The notes under the pieces were generated by a model. It made no database searches. It was given only the letters and a program-made list of their open reading frames with translations, and was not told where the DNA came from. A stretch of 64,000 nucleotides of DNA from Neodontobutis hainanensis (lineage: Eukaryota > Chordata > Actinopteri > Gobiiformes > Odontobutidae): positions 2,296,501-2,360,500 of the forward strand of contig JALDNG010000008.1 in assembly GCA_024349245.1 (NCBI GenBank). Reading direction: 5' to 3'. Within the stretch, counting starts at the first letter, position 1, and every line of letters starts with the position of its first letter. Shown here in pieces: positions 22,201 through 37,200 of the stretch. The position numbers and the translations under genes are program-made.

Positions 22201-25200
22201 ATGGAGCTGACACACAGATGCGTTTTCTTGATGTGGTGTATCATCTTGGACTGGACTCCTCGGTTCTTTGCAGAAGAAGGTAAGCTTTGTGAACATTACT
22301 TGTTTTATTCATGCATTCAACATGTGTTGGTTTGATTTTAATCTTCATACAGTTTTATTACAGCTGGATATAAGATGGATATATGTTCTCTTTGGTTAAT
22401 GTAAGGGAAAGGATTCTGGTCCACTCTCTGGAGACTTTTTGAAAAGTCACTTCTGGTTTTCTGGCCTCTGATCAATATTGACTGAAGCATCTCAAATTAA
22501 TGCACTGTTCTTACTGAATCAACACAATAATCATCTCTTAAAGATTGCAGCAAAAAAAAAAAAAAAAAAAATCCACTCTCAAGATGGGCCAATGGTGGCT
22601 ATATTAATAAAAAATAAATTAACAAAATGGGAGCAATTAAAACCACTTTTGTGTAGATGTGCCCCTATCACTATATTGTGAACCTGATTATTTCTCTTCA
22701 TGTGGTATAGTAGTAATGCATTTCATAAGTTTACCTAATAAAACTCACTGATGCTGCTGCTGTACGGATAACCCAAATAAAAAGGACCTCCATCTTCCTG
22801 TGTTATAGGCTTCCTGAGCGTAGACACCCCGGTAATAAAACTGTCCATTTGGCCTCTTGATATGTTCAGGAAATCCATTTCTAAGACCCCACCGCAATTA
22901 CTTTTCAGTTTGAAGTCATCAAAAGGTTCCCAGGGCTGCTTCCTGAGGGACCCTTAACAAGTTTACCCTAAAATCAATACTAAAACATTCTGGCATTGAA
23001 GCTAATACACAAGCCTGATGAGATTGCTCTGAGCTGAGGTGGTCATGTCTACTACTTGTGGGCCACATCACTGATGTAACATACAGATGGAGATTTTAAA
23101 AGGCGTTTCAGCTTTTGCATTGAGTTAAATGGGGAATGAATGTAAAGCCTTGCAGCAGATACTAAGTCCGGAGCATCATTTGCATTAGTTTCAGACAGCA
23201 GACTTGATCTTAATAGTTAGATATTGCCCTGGATCAGCTTTGTGAACCCTGGAAGGACAGATGATACAGACTCTAATTAACTGTCATAATGCTGAGGGAA
23301 ATGATGATTTGAGAAAAATGGTGGCTTTCCATAAAGCTCAGTGTCATCAGCATAAAAATTATGTCTGTATAATTTGCTTAATGCTGTGTCTGTCGGCTGT
23401 TTTGTGATATTAATGGTGTTCTTGTTTCCCGTGTGCTTATTTGAGTGTTAAGCTTATGTAGCTATTTTGAGAAGTCTTTTTTGAGTTTGGGAACTTTTTT
23501 GCACTTTGTGAAATTTTATACAAACACAATGAATTGTTATGACGGCAGGTATTTAATAATAAGACAAAAAAAACTGCAAGTTTACAAAATCAGTGTGCCT
23601 CAAAAACAATGAGTCCTCGAACAATGAAGAAAACTGCCTTTTCATATTTATCCAATCGATACTGGCTGTAAACAGGAACAGCGTGAGCATGCTTGACTTC
23701 ACATACTCTGTGGCAGGAACACAAATCTGTCAGCTGCGTCTGGTTTCAGGCTGGTCACTTTGTTACAGCCACACATGCCTTTTCTTGAGGAGTGGATTTT
23801 CGGACTTGATGCTCTAGACTTTCAAAGCCCATGGGTGTAGTTTATGGAATGACACCCATGGATTTCTGAAGGGTGTTGGGTGATGGTTGGGTTTTGCCGC
23901 TTGTGTGCACATATGCCCAATTCAAGATGTTTCGACATGAAATTGGACATGGATAATGTACTTTTTTGACAGAAGCTTGGGAATTAGTTTTGCAATTTTT
24001 ATCAGCCAGACACACAAGAAAATGTTTTCATATGTTGGACCAAATTCTAATCTTTTGTATTAGCTGCAACCTCAATAATGACAAACTTAGACAAAAAATA
24101 AGTCAATGAGTGAGTCATTTTGATTTCTGCTAGTTTATGCTGGTGGCTTTGTGTTTCATTTTTACTTCCCTTAAATAAATATATATATATATATATATAT
24201 AAAATCAAATAGCTGGTACAGTAAATGAAAGCTGCTAGCGTTAGCCTTATCTGCCAAATACAAATACTTAACACTAGTTCGACAATACCAATCCTTTTGT
24301 CTAATAGACAAAGCTTGACTAAATAAGGAGTTGCCTTCAAGTTTTAGGGACTAGAATCAAAACTCTCTAACGGCCTAACACTTCTCATGATGGATAGGGT
24401 TGGTGATGTTTCCAAACAGGTGTAGTTCAGGCACAATGTGGGCCACAGGCGTGAACAAGGCGGTATCCGAGGGGTTGTAGTGCCTTGTCGACCAACTCCA
24501 GAACATCTGTGTCTCGCCAAGTGTGAACAAGACGTCTAGATTCCAGTCTTGGGTAATGGGCTGCTCCTCTGCCAAATACACGCCGGATCATCCTCCCTCT
24601 TGTTCTCCACCTAACAGGGAATACTGTAATGAACTGATGGGAGGGAAAATGAAGCTCACAGTTGCCAAATCTCTCCTCCTTTTTCCAACTAAAGGATAAA
24701 TGACTCACTTACACACACCACTTGCTTGATAACCGCGTGGCGCTCCTTTCCTTCTGTCTCTGTGAAAGATTAAAACACAGACCTCTTGATCAGATAATTA
24801 CTTGGCTTGAAATTAATAACAAGCTTTGGGTGGAAATTAGTCTGGAGGACTCACACCAAGTCTTGTGCATAGAAACCCACACCGCTTTAGTGGCTTGCCC
24901 CACACATAAAACACATCGTGTACAAAAATATAAAACTGAAAATACCTTTTTAACAGATCTATTCCAATTTTATAGTGCATATGACTTTAAAATGTGAGCT
25001 ACACTGTTTTATTCTACTCACTCCACCGCCTTGAGACTTTGTTATTGTGCCTGGTCCTTTTTATTCTTCGCACATATCCTTTTCCCAAACACAAGATGCA
25101 GCATTGTGACAAAAGCTTTGCAGTCTCTTGTTCCAACTCAGAGCTTTAATGATATTAAAAGCACTGGCAGAGGTGATGCAGTCTCGTCGAGCCCCAATCT

Positions 25201-28200
25201 AGGCAACACAAAGACAATTTTCCACCCTCACGGAGAAGAAAGCATCTCTTCTTTTTTATCTGGTGTCTTAAAGGCATCTGTGACGGATTTGAAATCACCT
25301 TTGTGGTCAGCTGAGGTTTAGCAGATGTGAGGACTGAGCCTGTTAATCTGTCACTTCACATAAGAAACTCCTATTACATATGCAAATTGGCGGGGAATTA
25401 GCAGAGTCTCTGAAGTTTCTGTGGCTCTTTAGTGACATCTTTTTGGCAAGTCATGGCACACAATGGGATGCTACTGCAGCTGCTACTATTCTTCTGTTTA
25501 CTAGTCATCCTTTTCTACAGAGTGCAACAGCCAGCATAATTTGTTTAGAGGGGCCCTGTCTCATTGCTGAAGAGCGCTGACAATAGTTTGAAGCTTGGGA
25601 GTGATGGAAAAGGGGTTGAAGCATCAACCTGTCTTGTGCCAGCTCCACACAGCAGTTGTTTATTCCGCATGAGGCTGTCTCAGACCAAACCCAGCCAAAA
25701 TGAAAAAGGTTACATAACACCTTTCTTTTGGACAGGAACCAATTCTCCAGTCTGCAAAGTGAGCTGTAGGTAGGCCAGAGGCAAGGTGGGACTAATGAGC
25801 ATGAAAATATGTCTCTGCTACACTGACGTTATTTTCATACAAAAACGGTGTGAAATATGACCTGATGTATTGCATTGTAACGTGTTGACAAAGACGCCAA
25901 CGTTTGCCCACAAGGATAAACTTTCTGTAATCGTCATTGCTCTTTGCAAATACCCCACTGTGAACAGGAATAACTAATGTATTCAGATCTTATGCTCCAC
26001 CGTTGATTGGTGCTGGTATTTTTGTGGAGGCAGCTGGGTTGGCCTGCTCACATCTGTATATTGCTTTGCAAAAGAAGAGACAAAATGCTGCAGCTTTGCC
26101 CACTTCCAGCTAGTTAAATGTTAAACACAACATTCAGGGGACTGTTTCTGTAATTGTTTGCCAAAATGTGGGTAATAGCACCTGTTTTTTTTTTCTGCTG
26201 GAAGACGTTTGTCGATCTTGTGGGTTTAAGTAGAACCTCTGGTAATGCGCCGCAATGTCTTTATGAGTAGAAATGAAAAATAATTGGCATAAATTATTCA
26301 CTGCTTTGTAGACTTATGATATTTAACCCATCTCTCAACTGCCACTCTTCCCACTTTAAATAGCCTTTAAATATCACAATAATGTATCGCAAGATAAGTT
26401 CAATACAGTTCGATAAATAGCCCACTCCAGTCATTTCTGTAGCAGTTTCTCAATTTGTGAGTCACTGAAGATATCCCTTCACTTGGAACAGTTGTGTGAT
26501 GGCTGGTGCGTTTTGAACTCAAACACAAGTGTCTTCAATCAGTAAATGTAGAAAGGGTGTTTTTATTCCAGAGCTAAGAGGCCTTACTTGAGCCTCATTC
26601 CCTTCTTTTTTAGACATGTAGCCTTTTCTTTTGCTACTCTTTCCACGTCCTCTGTCTCCTTGATGTTTGACTGGTGCTATGCTGTTTTCTCTTGCTGACT
26701 GTCTCCCCTGCCGTGGAAATGTGGATCGTTTCCCAGAAATCCTTTTAAACGGAACCGATTTTTATAAGAAAGGGATTTGCATTTAAAGCAACCCCCCCCT
26801 TCCTTTTTGAAAGCCTGTAGCCCATCATCCACAGCACCTCAATCCGATGATTAGCTTCCTCAAGAGTTAAACAGGCGTCTGAGTGCCACAAGTACCCTCA
26901 GTTGGCGCCTCGCTCCCCGCTTACCCCGGCGCTGCGAGGATGCATATGGCCGTGCGCGATTGCAGGTGGATGGTAGTTAGGTCGGTGAGAAGATACACCC
27001 CCAGCCCATACATCTGTGTCAGCCATTCATTTTGGAGAGCCAGTCTGTCCTCCACCCACACGCTCCTCCGCCGGAGTGGGACACAATGGGGACAGGCGGC
27101 AGCAGAGAGGGAATGAGGCCACAGCCTATCAGCCATAAGCACCAAGGAGAATGGCACTCTTAGAGGGATGGGCCGCGCTTTGAAGTGAGTCAAGGAGAGA
27201 TGGCAAGACTGGCGTGAGTCTAACCAAACAGAAACAAATGAGTGCATAAGGGGCGTGCAAGGTGCACTCCACGTAATGAACTAAATATGTATGTCGCCTA
27301 TTTGCATTCTGTAATCAACCATGAATTAGAGGGGTATTTGAGAGACTGGACATATGAAAGTGATTTAAAGGCCTTTAATTAAAAGACAAAACGGGCTTAT
27401 ATCACGACAGTCATTATGATGTTCTTTTTTTTAGAGTAACATGTCTGAAGGCGGTGTGCAAGAATTGATTGAAAAAGAAAACCTGGATGTAAAAATTCTC
27501 CACTTGAAGCATGCACCGTCACTTGAGTTCATTCCATTTGAGCCTGGAATATTTTCCTCCACACGCCATGGCTTGACCTAAATTTAGCGTTTGATATACC
27601 GGTTTTATGTGAAAATGCAGTCATGCTAGGTTTGACGGAGAACACAAATGCGTAGTTGCTTCCACCTTTATGCGTGCACACGGCTCCGGTAAGTCTCCCA
27701 GGGCCTGTCTTCATATACCGCACTGAACCAAGTGGGCTCTGCTATATATGGCAGCGCAGAGGCATTCCTGTGCTGGCTGCCCCCCGACAGCCTCCACAGA
27801 GCTAAAGCTGCTCCAAAAGGAGTGGGTCACTTGTGTTAAAGAAGCATTCGACACCTTCTCTGTCTTCATGTGTGCTGCAGAAAATGATTTTGAGCTCGTG
27901 CCATTCCTCATGTTCTTAGATTCCACTTTTGCGTCAGTGATAGTTGATTGCTTGCTCTCCTCATCTTCATCCAATCATGAAGTACAGCCATCATTCTGAA
28001 CTGGGTAATTTTTTTCAGTGATTGTAGAAAAGTGTGGTTTTGAAATTCAAACTGTTTGTAAACCTGTGAATGTACCTCCTGCTGAAAACATAATATGACT
28101 GGCTGAGGAGGGGAAATGAGGCTGTTCATATTCTGATTGTCATCTCAAAGAAGAGTCTATCTTTGTCCTCAGTATTAGCCAACACCAAACACAAACTTCA

Positions 28201-31200
28201 GTTGGGTGCTTGTCAGAGCAATGCATGGACTGAACAGTATTAGCTTTAGCTCTAGATGTGTCCATTGTGTAGGTTTAAAGCATCTTCTGTCAGAATAAAA
28301 GAGAAATCTCACTCAGAGTCCTTTCTCCTGTGTCTCTACTTAGATGTGTCAATCCTTGGATGGTTTATTTAGCTGGAGTCTGCACTGTTAGCTTCAAGCT
28401 GTCCACCTCCCACTGCAGATTAGTCACTGAGAGCTCTGTCTGTGTCTGCATACACGCATTTCTTCAGCAAGTTTTTTTTTCTTCTTCCCAAAATGGATTG
28501 TAGATTCCGCTTTAGTAAAGAGCTTTGATAAAATGCTGTTTTAAGTACAGCAGTAGACATTTTTGGGGCTCATGGAGGGTTTGTTAGATGGATCGCAAGC
28601 TGTGCGGGTTTTTCTTCAAGCTATGTTTGAAAAAAGACAGGTCACACATTTCCATGGCTTGTTTTTTTCGAACAGATGTCAGTTAGTTTGCTCCTTCTGC
28701 TCTATAATGTTTATGTTTCCGCTCCAAACATAAATTGTCAAGAGCAGAAGACCCACATATGAAAAAAATTAACCTGTAGCTGTCCATCTGTCAAATTCAC
28801 TCTTCTCTTTATTTGAAGAAACCCCAAACATGGCAGGGTGTGTATCACCTGCTGCTTTGGAAGATTATCTAGCTTTTAGCACTGCAGGAGTCCACAGTAT
28901 CTACTTTACTATGACTGACCGTGACCTTTCACCTCCCTGCAATCGCCACAAAGGAGCAAGTAGTGTTTGAAAGGAGGAAACATACCATTTCCCAGGGTGC
29001 TTTTGTAGTGATGACACATATAGTTGTGTTGAGCTGCCTTCAAGCCTCCTGTAAAGATGAGAGCAAATCTGACGCCTGTTTTGTTGTTGGTTTCTATAAA
29101 GAACACAAACTGAATGTGCGCTTCAGGCGTAGACCTGGGAGGTTTACAAAATGCTTTTATCAATCGTTTCTTTCCTGAGTCTCCACTGAAGTTGAAGTTA
29201 CCACTGGGCTGTACGATATTAGCAAAACATATTTGCAATATTACTCAATGATGAGGGGCAGGATGGGGTACTATAAAATGTTAATTCAAACTGTATTTAG
29301 TTGTTTGTATTTGTGTCTGCAGACATCTCGGCGAGATTCTCGGCTAATGTGAGTAGAGTGGGCTAACGTTGATGTCCCATATTCTTCTGATATCGATGAG
29401 TTAAATATCTGCAGATGGTGCAGGTAGCTCTCCTCAAATCATTCCACAGTGTTGTAATGAACAAGCCTTTCTCCCTAGGTGCTTTTGTTTATTTCAGCAG
29501 CTCGCTAATTGACAGCTTGACACAATGCAACCTTTTTGACGTCATCTGAAAAAGTTGAGCCTCAAAGCACGACTAAACGCGCAGGTGCAATTGTCTTTCA
29601 TGACCAAGTGCTATGCGCACATCTGTTGGAGAATACACCTGCTTTTTAATCTTGAACATCAAGGTCTTATTTCAAAGATGTGAGAAAAGTTTCCAAGCTT
29701 TTAGGAGGTTACACTGTGAATTTTAAATATTCAAAAGCTCTGCTGTGTTCACACTCTTTGTGTGTGCAGGTTGCATACTAAATCAAAGACAATGTCATAT
29801 TTCTTCAGTAAGATTGTGCATATTTTTCTTAAAAGTGTTATCAATATGTGACCCACTTTAACCTAATAGCACAATAAACAGCTAATGCTAACGACACAGC
29901 TAACACCTAAGCTAAATGGGGGGTAACACTTTAGAATAGCTCACACAATAAAACAGTAGTTAAGCATTAATAGATGAGTAGATAACAATTAGTTCATTAA
30001 TAAACTAGTAATAGATGCTGAAATATCATTAATGTGTAATTTTACATGGGTTTATGGTTAAGACTAAAACATTTATAATAATGTTTATAACGTAATAGTG
30101 ATGATTATTGATAGATTAATGCTTTGTAAATGATGAAAGAAGGATTTATTAAGTTGTTATAAATACTCAACTAATTAATTGTAAAGTGTACAAAATGGGG
30201 TTTGAATAGGCTTCATGAAGACTAGGTCTTACATCCATATTCTTCACAATCTATGCGAGTGCAGTAACTCATTTAGTGTCAGTGGGATTGATAAATCTCA
30301 TTGTTAAGCCCACAAATCAATAGAGCATGGTCCTTTTGGTTTGTCTCTTTCTAAATCAGTTGTCATCTCTTTACAGTCGTATATTTTATTTAAAAGCAGT
30401 AGAAACACAAACCTAATCATTTAAAGGAATATATTTTTAACTTGCTCTTAATTCCCTCCTCATCTCAAAGGCTCCTGCACCAGGATGCCACCAGGGAGTT
30501 GGTGTTGCCTGCAACAGTGTTCTCCCGAAGCCTTTTAGTTTTTCACTGTTCTTTCACGGTTATTTTTGAAGAGAGTTAGAGAAAGTGCTGCCCATAATTG
30601 GAAGTAGCGGGAGGTGAATTCACTCTAGTGCCAATCAATATCCCAAAGAAGAGAAATGTGCTCTAAAGGAAACACATTTAAATCAATCATTTGCAAGACA
30701 GTGTTGGCCATTAAATGTTTAGCCTTTGGATTTCTTATTTGGGACATCTTAGTAGTCAATGATTACCATTTAAACCAAGTCTGTGACTAAAGTTTTTTTT
30801 CTTGAAAGCATACAACCCACCTTTCTGTTCTGGACTTTTGGGAACTGCTGAACTCACAGTCAGAGTATTTCGTTTGTCTTGAGAAAAATGCTATTTGAGT
30901 CCAAGATGTACAAGCAGCGCTCAGCAGTTGACACTGTGGGTCAAGACTCATTACTTGAAGGCGGTGCTTAAAAAACACCACTGAACCTAGTAGAGTTCTC
31001 ATATTCCCCTAACCTTGTGTTGACCCCCTTCTTATACAAAGGTCAGAACTGAAGTAATTCACCCTGAAATCCACTCCAATTACATATCGTTCTCTAATGG
31101 TAATACTATTAACTTATGCCAAAAACTGGGGGAAAGAAAGTTCTTTGTTCCCATTTTTCCTTTGTTTTAAAAATGTACGGCTGAGCTAAAATTAGAGAAG

Positions 31201-34200
31201 ATTAATATGGTTATTTCCCAGGGAGTAGAACATAAATTTCATCTGAACAACAACCAGAAATCTCTTGTATGAGCAAGATGGATTTATTTGTACTGTATGC
31301 TCTATGTTTTGACCTTGGAGATTAATATACCTGGGAAAAGCAGACATCCTCAACAACAGTGAAAATCAAAAACATCAAAAGGAAATCATTAAAGGAATAG
31401 TGTGTCTAGTGGATGTCCAACGACTGTGTAAACTTTAGCCAAAACATCCAGAGGTCAGTTATCAGAGATGTGTACTTAATCCTCACTGCTCTGGGTCAGT
31501 GGCTGCCGTTCACAGCTTTGTTGATGCTCTCGCCGCTAGTGTCTTTGGTTACTGTCCAGTTTGAGGCTTCCTCCCTTAACTAGGCCACACATCCTGTCCT
31601 GGGACGCCGACCAAGCACAAGAGCAATTCATATGCAAAAGCAGAACAAAATACAGTGTCAACCATTAACACCTCTCATTCACTTTGCCCTTTTCGACACA
31701 CACATACATAAGTAAGACTTTTCCCTGGGAGAAGTTCCCTGGGAGGCTTTTGTTATAACTGTAGTTGAAAAAGTTAAAACAGTGATTAGTGGAGTGACTG
31801 CGGTGAAAGATGTGCATGTTTAGCTACTGGGCTGACCCTCCACCAAAGACCAGGAGACAGGAAAGGGACAGCAGCTACAGGAAACCGAGGTCTGATCCCA
31901 ATAGACACAACTCTCTCTGACAAACCCACATCCAGCCCATTAACTTTTAAACATTTACGTTCTCTATCATGCTCACACTCACCGAAACAATGGAAACACG
32001 TGACGGGAAAGTTTGAGCATTTGACATGGCAGGATTTATGTGTGCACAGTGGTAGATAACCCAGAGGTGAAGGACATCCAAATGCAAGATTTAGAGGGCA
32101 GTGTTTGTAGAAGAGAAGTGGGTATTATTTTAACAAAGCAAAATTTAAGTCATTGTATCCATAGCTAAATTTTGGCATTTGACATATGTACTTTGTTTTG
32201 GGTGGCTCTGTGTGAATGCAGTGTGTAACGTCGTATCAATGGAAATTGGCGACCGCTATTTTTTTCTGACCAGCGTTTAGTGTAAACGGCCCCTAAATCA
32301 CTTGCTTACTCTCTTTACATTACAGCCTGAATAACACACTTTTCATTTAATCTAAGCTCTACCACAGCATGTAACAATCGTTTGTATTGTACTTCAACTA
32401 AATGTTCAAATGTATTTGCTGATTGGCTCATAACAACACCTCCCATTGTTATACAAAGCAGTGATGAGCTGTCTGAATCTATCACCATGAAAACTACACT
32501 TGCAATGATAATGTGTAAGCAATGACCAAAGACATTTATATTGATGTTTGAAATTGCTTTAAGGCACCAGAACCGAACATCCCAAAGCGCACTTGGTGTT
32601 AGCATATTAACTTTACAAAACTTAAAAACGTGTTGGCATTAATCTCCGAGAGGGTTGTGAGTGATACCTGGAGGATTATAATGCTCATATAAAACCTGAC
32701 TTTAGCGCCTCAGGAAACGGGACAAATATTCAGAGTGGTGTCTTTGAGCAGAAAAATATAATATTTCTGTGTGAGCTCATTTTAATTGCAAATTTATGGA
32801 ATACTTTGCTACGTTGTGAGACACCGACTGCTCTTTTTCAGATATGAATATTGTTGGTTTTGTAAGTGATTAATTTAGATATATGTTGGCAACACACTTT
32901 CTACTCTTTTTAACTCTATTACAGTTAACATGATTCGAGTTTTTCGATCTTTTACTTAAAAGCATGTTAAAACATCTCCCACCTCCCTCGTCTTTTCTCT
33001 GTCTCGGTTCGCAAGGCTAATTGGCACTCTGTTTCTTTAATTAAAATGAAGTCTAATTGTAGCCAAAGCGGTGCAAATGTTCCTAGGCCTATAATTTCCC
33101 TCATCGCACTGCAGAGCCACTGAGGCATAGGACGTACGAAAGAAGTAAAAGTGTGAATAATACTTGTAAAAAGTGTCTTGAAATCAAATGGGGCTTTCTT
33201 GCTCTGATGTTTGAGGTCATCAGCCTGAAGACAGCTGTATAGAAAATGAGGGTATAGGATTCGCAGCACAGTGAGCCTTTGTCACCAATCCAGGCTCAGG
33301 TTAATGTTAAAAGAGAACCCTGTACAACACCCGCTATTGTTGTGTCCATCGATTCCCAAAATGTAATACCGTCCTTTTGCTTGTGTTTCCAAACGTTGTT
33401 CTGATGCTGAACTAAACTGTGTCAAGTTTCTTTTGATGGCTTACGTAGTCACTGCCTAATCTACTTCTCAAAGGAAAAAAAATCAAATCCTATTTTTTAT
33501 ATATAACCCTGACATATCAATTTGAGTCTCAAATTTCTGTTTTGTCTACTGCCGTGTCTCTTATATACGGGCAATTGTACTGTAATTACTGTACAATTGT
33601 TTGTTTTGGGTGGTAAATATGGCTGCATGACGAATCCTTATTGTTTCTCCTTTTTTTTTAGCACTTGGGGCAATTTTCTGGCGGTGGGTGGCCGGCGCTG
33701 CTGAAAGAATGCAGGGGAAGTGGCGACTTCCTCTCTTAAAGCTCCAGTCTCTGTGCTTGAGTGAAAGGCAAGGCCGAGCAAGCACGTAATAAGAACACTC
33801 GGCATCTCATAGACACGTTCTTGCATCCTGTCTCATAAAGCTTAATGATAGAGCAGCGATAAACAGTGATTAGAATTGCCCGCGGCCTAGTGTTTCTTCT
33901 TCAGAACGCAGCGTAAAGCCGAGGCAGGTGCGGATACGAACGGAGAAGACACAAAGGTGACTATTATGGAGGTGTTCTTAAAATGATGTAAAGTGAACTC
34001 AACGTATTAAATGCGGGGGAAAGCACCCGCCTGAACTTTGTCACCCAATTATCCTCCTCATCCACCTCACCTCCATTTTTGTCACAGAGCGGCAGTTTAA
34101 GAGTCAAAACGTACAAAATAATTCAGAATACCATCCATTTGTACATGTCACCGCAGTGATTAGGAAAGTCTTTTATATGCTGCACATGAGAAACGTCACC

Positions 34201-37200
34201 CACACGCTGGCAATGTGGAATCCGCCCTATTAATGTGGAATTTAATAAGACAGATTTGAGTCATTTCACCGAACAGGAGCGAGATGGGGCTAAGAGGAGG
34301 GGGCTGAATACCCTGCATTTGTGTATGAAACGTATGAAATTAGCAGGAGATAAGATGTGAACAGCTGTGGGTGTGATTGAGTGATCAGTGCAGTCATTAT
34401 GGGATAAGAAGTTCCTCAGACTCTAATACTTACACAAACTGTTTCATCAACTGTGTTCTTTTACTGTAAATTAGTTTGTATATAAAATGTTTATTAATGC
34501 AATTAGATTAGGCTTTTAATATCGAAAACAGAAACTAAGCACGGTGGGGAGTGTGCCTCAGGTGTTAGATCTTAAATGACACACTAAAAAAGAAGGTGGA
34601 GGACCAAATCATTCACCAACAGAGACGCAACGTGTGCTAGCGTCTTCTGACCGCATGTGTTCAGAGCTGATGTTTTACAAAATGAAAGAGCATGTGGTGG
34701 GAAGCGTGGGAGGTGGGACCAACACATTGTAAACAGTGGAGAAAAGCAACACTTCTGTCTTGTCCAGAATTTTTTCATCACCTTTTTTAATGAATGCAAC
34801 AATAAATAAATCTAGGATGTATTTAAGCAGTGTTGGTAGTATTTCGAATTTGACACAAAAAAAAGACACAAAGCCGTCAATTTAAAATTAGTTTGAAAAG
34901 AAAACTAGAAACTCTTGGGTTGAATGCAGCTGGTGCTGTGTGAGATAGTATATGAATCTAGGTCACTTTGCTTCTGAACTTTTTATGGAAAGCCTAATTC
35001 AACAAAACATCTTAATAACCTCAATGATAAACTCACACCAAACTCCCATTTCCTCCAGCTTCCCATTTTCATGCAAGTGCTCTCCATCATGGCGCACGGG
35101 AGAGACGCATTAAATCCTGTTTATTGGTAAATCCAAACGGCCTGACCCTCGAGATGAGCTTCGGAGGAGAACACGTTGGGCTCTAAAAGCCGGTGTGTGA
35201 CAGGAGCCTCACTCCATCAGTATAAATACAAGTCACAATTCAACGGAGGCAATCTGCTAAGACAGCTCAGGAAAAAGATGTCCTCAAATGAAAAGCAGTC
35301 CTTTCACCTCAACCTGACTACCGAGTTACATGCAGTTCAGGACCTGCATTTTATTGGGATCCTGAATCATACTGGGGACTGCTCAGAGCTGGCAGCCTGC
35401 CCTTCAAAAGATTACAAAAAAATCAATTCTATTGTAATCACAGATTGTGACTGGGGAGGGCTTAAATCTTTCTATATTCTTGTCTCCCCTCTTTCCCCTG
35501 CTGTCTGTGTCTGTATGTGTGTGTTTATGTAATCCTTATCAATGCCCTGTTGCTGCTACATGTTCCCTCTCGCTGTGGACAAAAGGCTCATTTTGCCAGG
35601 TTTAGAGCAACAAGGAGCATGGTGTCTCATGGGAACAGAATAGAAACAGGAAACAGAAACAAATACATGCAGTGGAAGACAATTTAAAAGTAGTGGGTAT
35701 GTTCCTGCAGATGTAATTGACTGGAGAAACTCTATCTTTTCTCCTAATCCCACTGTAAGCCATGGCACATACTTGGTATGCAGCGCGGATCCCAAAATAT
35801 GTTCACAGAACGACTTTAAATTACATTTCTTCAGATGTTGTTGAGTTGTGGATACTGTGTGTCATTTTTACATTGCCTCTCCGTTCTTTTTTATATCTCC
35901 ACTACAGAGGTCCTGATGAACACTAAGGCTGAGACTTCTGATCTCAAGTGGACCATCTTTTCACGTGCCAAGCCCGAGGTATGTAACTCAAGCTTCAGTT
36001 TGTTATCTGTATTCCTAACACAGACCTCATGATTGGCCGGGATTTTTGGCTTCCAGCTGTTTCTTTGTTACTTTGTAAAAGAGGTCCATTTATGGCAGGT
36101 AACTGACAGAGTAAAAGAAACACAGGGCGAGCATTGGGCTCAGAATATATTAAAAGCACATGCTTTGATATTTCCCATCAGCCTTGGACTTGAAGCATAG
36201 CGCCCACAGTTTTGAACATTTGAGTCAGAAAAAGACATATTTGTAATGTGATCAACTGAAGAGCGGTTGTTTGGGTTTGTGTAACAGCAGTATCAGTGAC
36301 CGAAACCGCTCCACTCGCTAATGTCTCTCAGGGAAAATGGTTAGAGTGATGCTGGCAAGGATATTTCTGAGACAGGACGGAAACACTCACTACTCCACAA
36401 ATGTGTCTGCACTTTTGATTCAAGAAGCAAAGAAGATGATTGGTTTTCAGAGGCCTTTCATTTGAATCAGTATATCAAAAGTCTCATTTGTAAGGGTAAA
36501 AATATGGCTTGATTAAATTTCTTAAAGCTGTCCTTGGTAGAAAAATGTGTTGAATGACAGGCACGATTGGACACACAGTGTGCGGGTTTTGTGATTGTAA
36601 AAAGTGGTTTCATTTCATTAACATTGTAGAAAAGGATTTCTATTTTTGACATGATTCATTTCTATTCTCTCTTTTTATTCCTTTCTCGTTGGTTGGGCCA
36701 TTGATGTTAATACAAATGTATAAAAGCACTAAGCACTGAGGGCTGTTTCTGTCACGTAACAAAACATGTACAATATCCATCAGTATTTAGTTAATGATGA
36801 TCAACCTTGGCCACTGAGCATTTTCAGTGCTCTGCTGCCACAATGAAAGAATACAATGACTGCTCGTATCTAAGCCTGCTAACACTTTGATAGAGATACA
36901 ACCACCAAATCAGTAAACATAATTCTGTCTCATTATGTTTATAAATCATCAAAAGACTCCCTACTAATAAATTAACTTGAAATGGTATGAATATTTATCA
37001 GAGACATACTGTATATACTATGATTATTGTATTGGTTTGCTTGAGGGATATATTCAACTACCTTCCTAGCATATTTTTGACACAATATGTACTTTCTCCT
37101 GTTTCACTGATCTAATGATAAATAATGGGCTTTATCGAAACCTTCAAAAGGCATCTCAAGTTATTTCCTTGTGTTGTCTAATCCTGTCTATACATAGTAC

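Larger units (their letters stand above)
22280..35907 (+). other. ephb4: ephb4 intron 1 (13.6 kb)
   Basis: A long first intron is usual for Eph genes and often holds enhancers. No exon of another gene was recognised in it on either strand. It contains a poly(A) run (about 22551-22571), a TA microsatellite (24178-24202), a hAT-like MITE (29922-30192), and a pair of identical 10-mers 20 bp apart (34212-34241). Open frames here, including a relatively GC-rich one at 24427-24708 on the - strand, do not resemble known proteins. Confidence 0.7.

Noticed and set aside
24427..24708. 93-codon GC-rich frame on the - strand in ephb4 intron 1
   Set aside because: It is longer and more GC-rich than its surroundings, but no motif, family or repeat could be recognised and there is no splice logic.
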